Shown here piece by piece: positions 14,201-26,200 of a stretch of DNA of 64,000 nucleotides. The DNA is taken from contig CM049313.1 of NCBI GenBank assembly GCA_026874595.1, positions 42,810,659 through 42,874,658 of the forward strand. The letters are read 5' to 3'. A program made the translations under genes and the position numbers. Under the pieces are notes generated by a model. The model saw nothing but the letters and a program-made list of their open reading frames with translations, was not told where the DNA came from and did no database searches. Each line of letters starts with the position of its first letter. The first letter of the stretch is position 1. Source of the DNA: Sipunculus nudus (Eukaryota; Annelida; Sipuncula; Golfingiida; Sipunculidae).

Positions 14201-17200
14201 TAAACAAAACTTTTTTTTTATCACTGTAATGTATGAAATGTTCATGTAATTTAAAATAGAATTCTTATATATTAAATTTACATTTACGTTTTGGACGGTG
14301 AAAAAGAATGATGTTCAAAATGTAGTGTTTAATAGATTTCAAAGACTGTTTCTTTTAACTTACTTGGTGCTAGTTCTACTAGAAAAAAATGAATTTAATC
14401 TACAGTTATTATAGTTGATTTATGTGAATTTTTGTGCTGAGATTGGTTTTTATTCCAGCTTGTTACATCTGTGGAACCTGTCCTTACATTTGTACATAGA
14501 AAAACTACATCAAGGTAAAAATAAATTTTGGCAAACTCTCACTGTTTTACATTCTACAAGTGGAGATGAGAATCTGATGTTTAAGAAATATATGCATTAT
14601 AACAATTTTGATTAGCTGTAGTACTTCACGCATTAGACATGTAAGTTAAAGTTTTTTGGCCACTCAGGTAAAGTGTGAATAGGAATTTTTTACTTATGAT
14701 AAATATAGACACGAAGACGATATGTTCCTTATTTAATTAGAAATTTCTAGAATGTATTGATACACAAATTCATAATTTTAATGTTTTATACTAGTGTATC
14801 AGTATTCATGTGTATACCATTTTGAATTCTTTTGCAAGGTTAATGAAAGTGGCGTTTTTTCAGTGGGAGTCCCTGATTTTGAAGCTGCGACCCCCATGGT
14901 AACCACCCAGGTCCACACCCACCAGGCACACCTTACCAATGCACAGCAGCTTAGGTGAGGCACACAAGAATTTTTCTCCCTAAGTGATTTACAAAACATG
15001 CAGACGCAATCAGGAAAAGACATAGGTGTCCATTTCAGTACTGCCTTCTATACATGTTACCATTAGCATACTAGAGCTCTCTAGAATAAGTCCTAGGTTT
15101 ATCACCAGGTGTCTCAACTGCATAAATGTATCATGAAAAACAAGAATTCTCATTTTAAAAGTTAGAACCATGCATGAAAAAGTTATTGATTTTGGCAGGA
15201 GCATGGCATGGATTCCTGTCTTTTAAGAACAGGGTCAAATAGTTACAAGTCAGTATAGCAGTTTTCATGACAACAGCCTGTAAAAGTTTACGGAAAAAAG
15301 CCTTGGTTGCATTGGCCTTATTTCAAAACCACTGATCTGTTTTCCTTAATATTTACCAGAAGTATTCTCCTTTATATTTCCTATATACATGCCCGAAATT
15401 AAGTCCATTAACTATAATTTCTTGATGTTATGGGCCTGAACATAATGCACTTTGTAAAAAAATCAGGAAAAATATTTACTCACCTAACATGAAAATTTTT
15501 TAAGCTAGAGACTTTATTTCAAAGTAAATTACCTTGTTCAATTAAGACTCAGTTGTATACCCAAAATAAGATCTGAATTTTGTAAATTTTTTAAGTTATA
15601 AACATAAAAATAAAATCAGTATCTTTTATTTTGCCCATCTTTGACCATGGCATATTTTTTTCCTGAGAGTACTGTTGAATTAATTTTCACAGCATGTAAT
15701 CATTTCTAAGGACTCTTCACAAAATTCATGATATTTTGGCACTCTGGCAAAGCTAAACATTCCTTGAATTCAGCTGAGTGTCATGGCCCATGGGCCACTA
15801 GTTTGTTGAGGTTCTATTGTAGTCACTTGGTTTGTCCAGATACAGGCAGCCCACTCCTGGTCACTGGAAGTTAGCTATGTCTTGATTTGTTACAGTCACT
15901 GGGGGAGATCCCTGCTGTGACAGGTGTACAGTTATTCATATACCATCCCCTCCCCCCCTACCTTTTCCTCTTAGACTTAATCTCCATTTGATATTAATTT
16001 AGGTTTTAAAATTCAAGGTCAACTTCAGCTGAGCACAATGACCCATGGATCCCTTGTTGTTAATTCAGTGTTTTAAACACTTCAAAGGTGTCATTAATAT
16101 TACAGTGTGTTAAATTGAAAGAGCCTTATCCAGTTTTATTAGCTCAGCTGACTATAAGTCATCTGAGCTATAGTCGTGGTCCTTTGTCCGTCGTCAGTCC
16201 GGCCTTTAACAGGGCACGTTTTAAAACCGTTGGACCTACGAATCCAAAACTTTGCATACCATTAGATGCCCCCAAAATCTCCTACCTTAATGAAAATTGG
16301 GTCATTAGGACTTTGTTCCTTCGAGATATTAAGGAAAAACCTCCGTTTTCCATTAAAAAGCCATTGTTACACTTCAAGGCTTCCTTAATCAAAACCACTG
16401 ATCTGTTTTTGATCATATTTAGTATTCATTTTCTTCTATACATTTTCTATGAACATACCAAAAATAAGGTCAGTATTGGGTATTATTTTGAAGTTATAGG
16501 CCAAATATAATGCAATTTTTAAAAAATCAGGAAATATCTTTACTCACCTAACATGAGAATTGCTGAAGCTGGAGACTTTTTTTCAGGAAAATAACTTTAT
16601 TTAATCAAAATTCAATTGTTTACCCAAAATTAGATCTGAATTTTGCAAATTTGTCAAGTTATTAGCATAAATAAAAAATCAATACCTTAAATTTTGTCCA
16701 ACTTTGGCAATGGCACGTTTTTTCCCTGTAAGCACTGTTGATTTAATTTTCACAACATATATACATAAGGATTTAATCTTTTAAAATCTAAAATTTCAAA
16801 GGAATTGATTGAAAAGAGTAACTTTTATTCAAGTTTCCATACACCATGTCAAGTGTTGTTTACATCTAGCCCACCTGGTAGTACAGCCTTCACTTGCATT
16901 ATGTAACTGACCCCAGGCAGCTTGCCTTGGCTCAGCTTGGCCACTACTAGCAAGTTTCCCCTCTGCCCTGCACTCCCCCCCCCCCCCAGATGGTGCATCA
17001 ACTAGATGAATGTTATAATTTTCTGTATTTTATTTATTCTTGGCTATGCTACAGTTTAGATTTTGTATTGTACCACCAGGATTACAATGATTAAAGAGCA
17101 CATTGAATTGTGTCCACAAAGTGGTGTATTTGTATGAAAGTGTGGATGTTCATCAAATAAGTAATTCCTTACTTTAGAAAAGTAAAAACTTCACCAGGTG

Positions 17201-20200
17201 TGAAATTGACTATTAATTCCAGTAATAAATTATAGCTGAGATAGTAATTAGCACAATGATATTGTTTGTCCCTCATTCAACCAACAGTTTGTATACTTTA
17301 TTTGAAAAGATGTTTTTTATTTTATCAAATTTACTGAATCTTTTATTTCAATTCAATGAATAAAATTAAACATGTACTGAAAACTCCAGTGTGCAAAACT
17401 TTTTAATAGTGATTCAAGGAATAATCTTGTAGATGCCATGTCGTGGCATTATTTTCTTTTAAATTCAGTTTAAACATTTGTGATTTAAAAATAATAAAAT
17501 ATATGTGTATGCATAATATGACCCAATATGAGCTACACTCTGGATATATAATGATTGCAACTTAGAATTCTAATATTTTAAATTATATTTTCAGTTTTTT
17601 AGCTCAGCTGACTGAAAGTCATCTGTGCTATAGCGATCACTCTTTGTCCGTCGTCCGTCTGTCCGTCTGTCTGTCTGTCCGTCTGTCAGTCTGTCCGTCC
17701 GTTAACCAGGCACAAATCGTAACCGCTGGACCTAGAACCTTGTAACTTGGGATTCTGAGAGGTCCATAAAAAATCTCCTTGGAAACCAGAAATTAGGTCT
17801 CTGTTACCCATATCCTTCGAGCTATGTGGCCCCAAAGTACCCCCCAGAAAAGTCAAAAATTTCATACAAAAACTTCAAGATCTCATTAACTACTTGACTG
17901 ATGGTCATGATTTTTGGCATACATATTGATCATGAGATGTTACATCACTTCCTGCAGACTGGTGGCGCCACCTGTATTTTTCGATTTTTTACGAATTTTT
18001 TTCTCTATTTTTGAGACCTTTAAAAATGTGAACATCTGTTAACAAGGCACAAATCATAAAGACTGGACTTAGAATCTTAATTCTTGACACACTGAGAGGT
18101 CCATGAAAAATCTCCTTGGAAACCAGAAATTAGGTCTCTGTTACCCATATCCTTCGAGCTATGGGGCCCCAAAGTACCCCCCAGAATAGTAAAAAATTTC
18201 ATACAAAAACTTCAATATTTCAATAACTACATCACTGATGGTCTTCATTTTTGGCATACATATTGATCATGAGATGTTCGATCAGTTCCTGCAGACTGGT
18301 GGCGCCACCTGTACTGTTTGATTTTTTACGATTTTTTCCTCTATTTTTGAGACCTTTGAGGATGCTGTCATCTGTTAGCGTTGCACAAATCGTAATGACT
18401 GGACCTAGAATCTTCATTTTCAAAACACTGAGAGACCTATGAAAAGTCTCCATGGAAACCAGAAATTAGGTCTCTGTTACCCATATCCTTCGAGCTATGG
18501 GGCCCAAAATTACCCCCCAGAATAGTCAAAAATTTCATACAAAAACTTCAATATCTCATTAACTACATCACTGATGGTCATGATTTTCGACATACATATT
18601 GATCATGAGATGTTTCATTAGTTTGTGCAGACTGGTGGCGCCACCTGTATTTTTCAATGTTCACGAATTGTTTTCTCCATTTTTGAGACCTTTAAGGATG
18701 TAGTTCTCTGTCAACCGGGTACAAATCGTAACGACTGGACCTAGAATCTTCGTTCTTGACACACAGGGAGACCCATGATAAGTCTCCATGGAAACCTGAA
18801 ATTTGGTCTCTGTTACCCATATCCTTTGAGCTATGGCACTCCAAAGTACAGCTCAGAATAATGGAAAATTTGATACAAAAGCTATAGTAACTGAACAACC
18901 AATGCAGAGATAACCATAATTGTTTGCATGGATATTGATCATGGAGTGTTTCATTAGTTTCTGCAGACTGGTGGCACCACCTGTATTTGTTCAGTTTTTT
19001 TTACGAAATTTTTCTGTATTTTTGAGACCTTTAAAGATATGAACATCTGTTAACAGGGCACAAATCATAAAAACTGGACCAAGAATCTTTATTCTTGACA
19101 CACAGGGAGACCCATGAAAAGTCTCCATGGAAACTTGAAATTAGGTCTCTGTTACCCATATTCTTTAAGCTGTATGGGTCCAAAATACCCCCCCCCCCCC
19201 CAGAATAATGGAAAATTTGATACAAAAACTGCAGTATTTCAATAACTACAACACTGATGGTCATGATTTTCGGCATACATATTGATCATGAGCTGTTCCA
19301 TCAGTTTCTGCAGACTGGGTGTGCCACCTCTATTTTTTTTCAAATTTTTACGAATTTTTTTTTCTTTTTTTTTGAGACCTTTAAAGATGTGGTTATCTGT
19401 CAACAGGGTACAAATCGCAACAACTGGACCTAGAATCTTCATTCTTGTCATGCAAGGAGGCCCATGAAAGGTGCCTGTGGAAACTTGAAATTAGGTCTTT
19501 GTTACCCATATCCTTCAAGCTATAGGACTCCGAAGTATCCCTCAGAATAATGGACAATTTGATACAAAAACTGAAGTATCTGAACAACTAATGCAGAGAT
19601 CACCATGATTTTTTGCATGGATATTGACCATTAAGTGTTTTTATTAGTTTCTGCAGACTGGTGGAGCCACCTGTATTTTTGTATCCGCCAAAACGAAGTT
19701 TTGCGGATACTGTGTTTTTGACCGAGTTCCTCCACAGCGGCGGCGTTCGTTTCCAGAGAGCTCCTCGGAGACTAATGGACCGATTTTTCCCAAACTAACA
19801 CCTATTATCGGGTCACATATGAACTGGTGCCTAACCAATTTGCGTTGACCTCTGACCTTTCCTCTCTATCCAGTGTCCATTTGTGGGTCTGTTTCCACTC
19901 ATAAACCCTCATATCTCGGGAACCGTTTGACCGATCAGGAAATAAAATTGATACAAATGTAGCCCTTGGATTGCTTTATAACATACACAAAAAATGGTGG
20001 CGCCACCTGTAACCATGTTTGCACAGTGTCCATCTGTTCATCTGCCTTGGGTTAAAATCACTCATATTTCTGCAGTGAATTGACTGATTCACCTGAAATT
20101 CGTCATGCGTATACATCCAGGATAGCTTTCTTGATTTTATGACAGGTGGCGCCACCTACGTTCAAGTTCACGCTGATGACATCCAAGCTTAAATCTTGGG

Positions 20201-23200
20201 AACCGTTTGACCAATCAGGAAATAAAATTTATACAAATGTAGCCCTTTGATAGCTCTGTAACATACACAAAAAATGGTGGCGCCACCTGTAACAATGTTT
20301 GCACAGCGTCTGTCTGTTAGTCTGCCGTGGCCTAAAATCACTCATTTCTCTGTAGTGGTTCGACATAACTGCCTAAAATTTTGCAGGTTTATACATCGTG
20401 GACAGCTTTCTTGATTTTATGACAGGTGGCGCCACCTACATTCTAGTTAACGCTGCACACATCCAAGCTCATATCTCAGGAACCATTTGACCGATTGGGC
20501 CAAAATTGTGCATGTGTTTAGATCTCACATAGGTCTTTATCATACACAAAACTGGAGGGGTTACCTGCAAAGATTTTTGCACAGTGTTTGTCTGTTTGTC
20601 TGCCATGGGCAAAAATCGCTCATATACATGTAGTGGTTTGACTTTTCTGCCTAAAATTTTGCAGGTGTATACAACTTGGACAGCTTTCTGGATTTGTGGT
20701 AGGTGGCACAACCTACATACACATTTAGGCTGCAGACATCCATGCTAATATGCAACATACCTCACTCTATTTCCCCTTGCCACTCAATCCATGCCTCACT
20801 ATCCGATTTTGGCAGATACATGTAGTCACTTGTCGGTTACCCGTATTCTAGTTTTAAAAGTTTACACATTTTTCTCTATTTTTGAGATATATAAATACAG
20901 ACTAAATCTTGGCCTGTTGGTTAATCTGTTTGATGCTTCAGTTGAATGGGTATATACTACCATTCTAATGATAAAATTTCCTTTTGCGAATCTCTTCCCA
21001 GTCAGCTGAGCGTCATGACCCATGGGTCACTTGTTTATTACAAATTTATAAAATTTGTAAATAAAAAAAAATGAATCAGATAAAAACCATTAATGGAAAA
21101 AGTGGATATGCTAAAAAAAATAGGCTTATATATAAACTTCAATGCATTATTCTCTTGAAAGTGAAATAAAGGTATTAGTCCATTCTGTCCACTTGCCTGT
21201 CCATCTGTAAATTTTTCATATGCATCACAGTATCTCAAAACTGTTACTGTTTTTCTTCATGACAGTCTTGTCAGAGTATTAGTTTGCAATCATATATTAA
21301 GAACTTTACTATAACCAAGTAGGAGGGCCCCTTTCCTCTTAGCTTCTCATATGCTTATTTAAATGAAAAACATTACAATAGAATATTTTGCATATTTTGC
21401 ATTTGCAAAAATTGTTCAAACTTCAGCTGAGCGCTGTGCCCCTGGGTCCCTTGTTTTTACATTTTAAAGACCTGTTTCCTCAAAAAACACTTTTGCATTC
21501 ACCTTCTTCAGGACAGAATTGAAGAATGTGCAGCTGCCTACCCTAAAAGCAAGCATTGAACGACTGCGAGGGCTGCTGGATGGAGAAGGGCAGGAAGAGG
21601 ACAGCACACTGAATATTACCTCTTCTGTAAGTGGGCAGCCACCCAGGATAAAGTTACAGCAGTACACTAGAGCTACCAAGGCCAGATTACTGAAGCATCA
21701 TACAAACCATCAGGTCCATGTGTCACACAATTGACAAACATTCCTCTGTACTTACTGTGCCATAATTTAAACTGATATTTCGAAATATGCAATACAGAAC
21801 TCGGGGGAAATGCAGCCAGAGCTATCACTTCCTGTGGTAAAAGTAGAGTTAGAACATACAAAGACACCTGGGCATACAGACACTTATCTGTAGCTGGCAA
21901 CCATCAGTTGCAGACACTTGATGCATTCCAATGAATAGTACACGTAAGAGTTCCTGCTAGTCCCTGTAATTCAGAGGTTCCACTTGTTCATTATCTTTGA
22001 AGGGAATAGATCTGTTGAAAATTTGAATATATAGGGGAGACTCTACACATCTCAAAATAGTAGAGGGGAAAATTGGGTGCCAGAGTTTTTACTCTTGAAT
22101 GAACTGTAGTGCATACATACATGGTTACTGATTGAATTTCTGGAAGTAATTTCACTGGTCTGTGCAAAAGTGACTGGATTTGATTAATACATGTATTATG
22201 AGAACAGTGAATAAGTTGCACAGAATCAGCTTCCATTTTTTATATTTTGATGAACAAAGGGGTTATTTGAGGTTCTGTCATATTTCAAAAATGGGGTTTA
22301 TGTCATTTCATATCACTGTAATACTGTTCTTAATACATGCAGGCATTGACGGTGCATATAGTTATGAAAGAAATTTAAGCATATTTGAAGAACATCACAG
22401 TAAGATTATATCTTTATCATTTTGACCTGCATGTATATGTGATGTAAATTACACCATCTGTATTCATGTTTGAAAAACAAGGACATACATTTCAATAATT
22501 TATAATTTTAACTAAGTTTATTTATTTTACATGTACTTAAGCCTTTCTGACAGTGTTTTTGTATTTTACATTTTGTAATAAAGTATTTTAAGAAAGATAT
22601 GGTGTCCTTGTTTTTCAAACAAAAAAAACCAGCATTGTTAGCACATATATATTTGACTGGCTGTGGGAGAATGGAAAGGAACAGTCTCATTGAGAATTTA
22701 ACTCTCCTTGACTGTTTCTTTGTGAACTATACCCTATATGTGAGCTATAAGTTTACATTCACTCTACAGAAGACTTGGGTCTCAGTTGTATCATTGAAAC
22801 TGGTAAGAATTAAGGGGTATGACCTGGCCTAGGGGTGAAGTGTTGGACTTCTGAACAGAAGATGAATTGTTAGAGCCCAAACAAAGCCTTGAAGGCAACA
22901 TGGTGAAATCTTGTTTGAACCTCATAAATTCACTCCAGTATATTATCGACAGGTGGTGACTTTTGGATTATACCTAACCCCATGGATTTAAAACCTGAAA
23001 TCTAAAAGGCATAACATTATCAAATCATTTACGTCATATAGTTACCTTGATCCACACCCATTAAACTGTGCCTACTATAGGCCATGTACCTATCATTAAA
23101 AAATGGTCATAACTTGACATATATGCTTTTTCACACCCATTTCTGGCATAGTTTTTTAGTTGCTTGTAAATTATCAAATGTTACTTGTTGAGAAAAAAGA

Positions 23201-26200
23201 ACCTCTTCAAATAAGAAACTTGCCCCTTAGATACCTTAAATACTTTCGTATTCATTTCTGTGACTACATATCACAGTTGATGTGGGTAGTTGATCAGATG
23301 CCAAAACAGGTGTGATAGTCTGTGTATGAATACAGTCATGTGAATATGTTTGTATAAATTTGTTTGTCCTGAGTTCTAGCTGAATTTGGCTACCTTATGG
23401 CTGCTGTATGTGACCTGACCTTTTCTTGCATAAGTCTGGGAGTCTGCCATGTTTAAAGAGCTCTGCTTTTGTCCATTGTTTTCCAAAAGATCATTGTGCC
23501 CCTTTCCGGATTGTTTTGTTGAAATTCATGTACTTTGGTAATTAACATGGATAATTGATGGACCTTGTTTCTGTACATTAAGTCTCTGGGTCTGGACCTG
23601 ATCCCACCAACACCACCAGTACACTTCACAGCAGAAGGTCCAACCCCTAAAGGTGTACGTGTGCCCACAGTGAAGCATGCAGCTCCACCTACCAGTGAAG
23701 GTTGGTTCCAATTTGAGATATTATAGCCATCCTTTTAAAGGTGATGTGTAAAGTTTGTGTAGTTAGATCTAAAATCTACTTTTTAGAAGTACAGTGGAAT
23801 GCAATACAGATGGCAGCACTGTTTGCATGTCATGTGATAACAGTTAATGAACAGTGTTTCCATGGTAAGTCATTGAATGTGCTTCTCAGTTACCATTTTT
23901 TTCAGTCAAAGAAATTTATTTCTTATGAAATATTAGAAAAAAATTTAAAAAATCAAAAATACCCACATACTGCATAGTGCTTTAATTTCATGTGAACTAT
24001 TCATATATGATAATTGTATCCACCAAAAAAAGAATTTTGCAGATACTATGTTGTCATGCATATTCAGCCTGGTGCCGCTGTGTTTGTTTCCGGAGAACCT
24101 CTCTGAGACTCTTGGAACAATCTTTGGAAACCCAGCTTAATTATTGGGTTACATGTGTACATGTGCCAAACAAAGACTGGTACCACTGCCTGCAATCCTT
24201 TTCATGCAGTATGAATATGGGTGTCTTAAGAGTTAACAGCCCATATCTCAGGAGTGGTTCAGTGTATTAGGCTGAAATTGTGCATGTCAATAGATCTTGG
24301 ATACCTTCATTTTGTATACAAGAATGGTGGCGCCATCTGTAATTGTATCTGTAATTGTATTAGCATGGCATCCATCCATGTATGTGCTTTGGGTGAAAAT
24401 CACACGTCACTCAGGAGTGGTTCAACATATTGGCATATTCATCAGTCTTGGAGTGTTTTCTCGTAGATCAGACAGGTGTTGCCACCTACCTTCCCATTTT
24501 GAAGAATACATTGATGCCCTTTTTTCAAGAGTGGTTTGCCTTTTTGGCCTGAAATGTTCAGTTCAATAGAACTTTGATACCTAAATCTCATACTGAAGAC
24601 TGGTGTTGCCATCTGCAATTTTTTTTCTTGTGGCGTCCATCTGTCCATTTGCCTCAGTGAAGAACATTCAGTGCCTCACTTTACCCATGCCTCTGTGATT
24701 TGGCAGTTATCTGTAATCACCTGTCAACTGCCAATTTTGTAGTTTCATATATATTTATATTAACATATTAGTGCTAATATATTTATTTTGGTATATTTCC
24801 AAATGTTTTTTATGCAGTGGTGGTTACTAGTATTTTTATCATCTCATAGAGTTTAGGCAGGGATGATCAGTGATGGTCATTCTTTGTTTTAGTGCTAACC
24901 GTAGTTGTTTTTGGATGTTTTACATGTGACAGGGTGAATGGGATGCTTCATTGATTTCCATTCTTGTTTGTAGTGCTAACCCCAGAGATGGTGACAAACA
25001 TGATGGACTCCATAAGCCAATCAATAAGAAGTCACGACATGTCGCTCACACAGGGGAGTCCTGTTTATGCTCCTCGGGCAGGCTTGGATGGAAGGCTTGA
25101 CCACTTTCAAGTGTAATTTTCTGTTTCTTCACCTTCTGGAATGAAACGTGATCCTGTATTTTGCACTATTTGTGAGGGTGCAAAAGGCTGTTGTATTCCT
25201 CTTCATACTTTCAAGCCTCTAGCAACTACTTTTTAGATACCTTGATTTGTTTAGTTTTTCATGAAAAATGAACAAGCTTGCAAATGTTAGGGACAAAATT
25301 ATAACTGCCAATCAAAGCCATTTATCCAAATGTAAGCAATACTATGTTGACACGTTTGAACAAAAACATGCACCAGAAACTGGACAGGTTTAGATGGCTT
25401 CTTGCAATTATGTCATATTCTGGACGCCATCCTACATGTTACATTTTATAAAAACACCAGATTTGTTCTGGTTACAGTGTAGAACAGTGGTTTGTTAAGT
25501 TCAATCGCCTTGTTCATTATTCCTGAAATAGACCCCAGAACAGCTCACTGGATCAAGGTGTCTGAAAAGCCTAGCTGCCAGAGTATGAAGATGGATGTCT
25601 TTTATTAAAATTGTTATACTTAAGCTATTTAATTAAACATAGGTTCTAAAATAATTATTGAAAAAATGTGTTATTTTCAGAAATCTAGCATTATACCCCA
25701 TCATTGTATCCGCCAAAACGAAGTTTTGTGGATACTATGTTTTTGACTGGGTTCCGCCGCCACCGCGTTCGTTTCCAGTGAACTCCTCTGAGACTACTGG
25801 ACGGATTTTTTCCGAAACTTACACAAATTATCGAGTCACGTGAACTGGTGCCTAACAAATTGGCCTTGACCTCTGACCTTTCCTCTCTGTGCAGCGTTCT
25901 GTTGTGCATCTGTTTCCACACATAAACCCACATATCTCAGGAAACGTTTGACCGATCAGGAAAAAATTTTTCTACAAATCTAGCCCTTGGATAGCTTAAT
26001 AACATACACAAAAAAGATGGCGCCACCTGCAACCATGTTTGCAGTGTCCATCTGTTCATCTGCCTTGGGTTAAAATCACTCATATCTCTGCAGTTGTTTG
26101 ACTAATTCACCTGAAAATCGGCATGCGTATACATCCTAGATAGCTTTCTTGATTTTTTGACAGGTGGCGCCACCTACATTCACGTTCATGCTGCAGACAT

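Larger units (their letters stand above)
17600..21033 (+). mobile_element. Inner TAGCTCAG-family element inserted in the 16140 copy
   Basis: Left end TAGCTCAGCTGACTGAAAGTC, a GTCYGTC simple repeat at 17643-17702, then about six tandem units, and the right end CAGCTGAGCG, TGACCCATGGGTCA (21016-21029), CTTG (21030-21033). It is flanked by T on both sides, inside a T-run of the outer copy. It is itself interrupted at 19680 by a TGTATCC element. Confidence 0.72.
16140..21453 (+). mobile_element. Outer TAGCTCAG-family element, interrupted by a nested insertion
   Basis: Left end at 16140, right end CTTG at 21450-21453 after TTCAGCTGAGCGC. Its body (16140-17599) parallels 4590-5940. After the insertion the same alignment resumes at 21034 with ACAAATTTATAAA, matching 5958 onward. 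The uninterrupted relative at about 5950-5990 shows the empty site, a T-run. It lies in the 6.6-kb HAUS6 intron. Confidence 0.7.
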
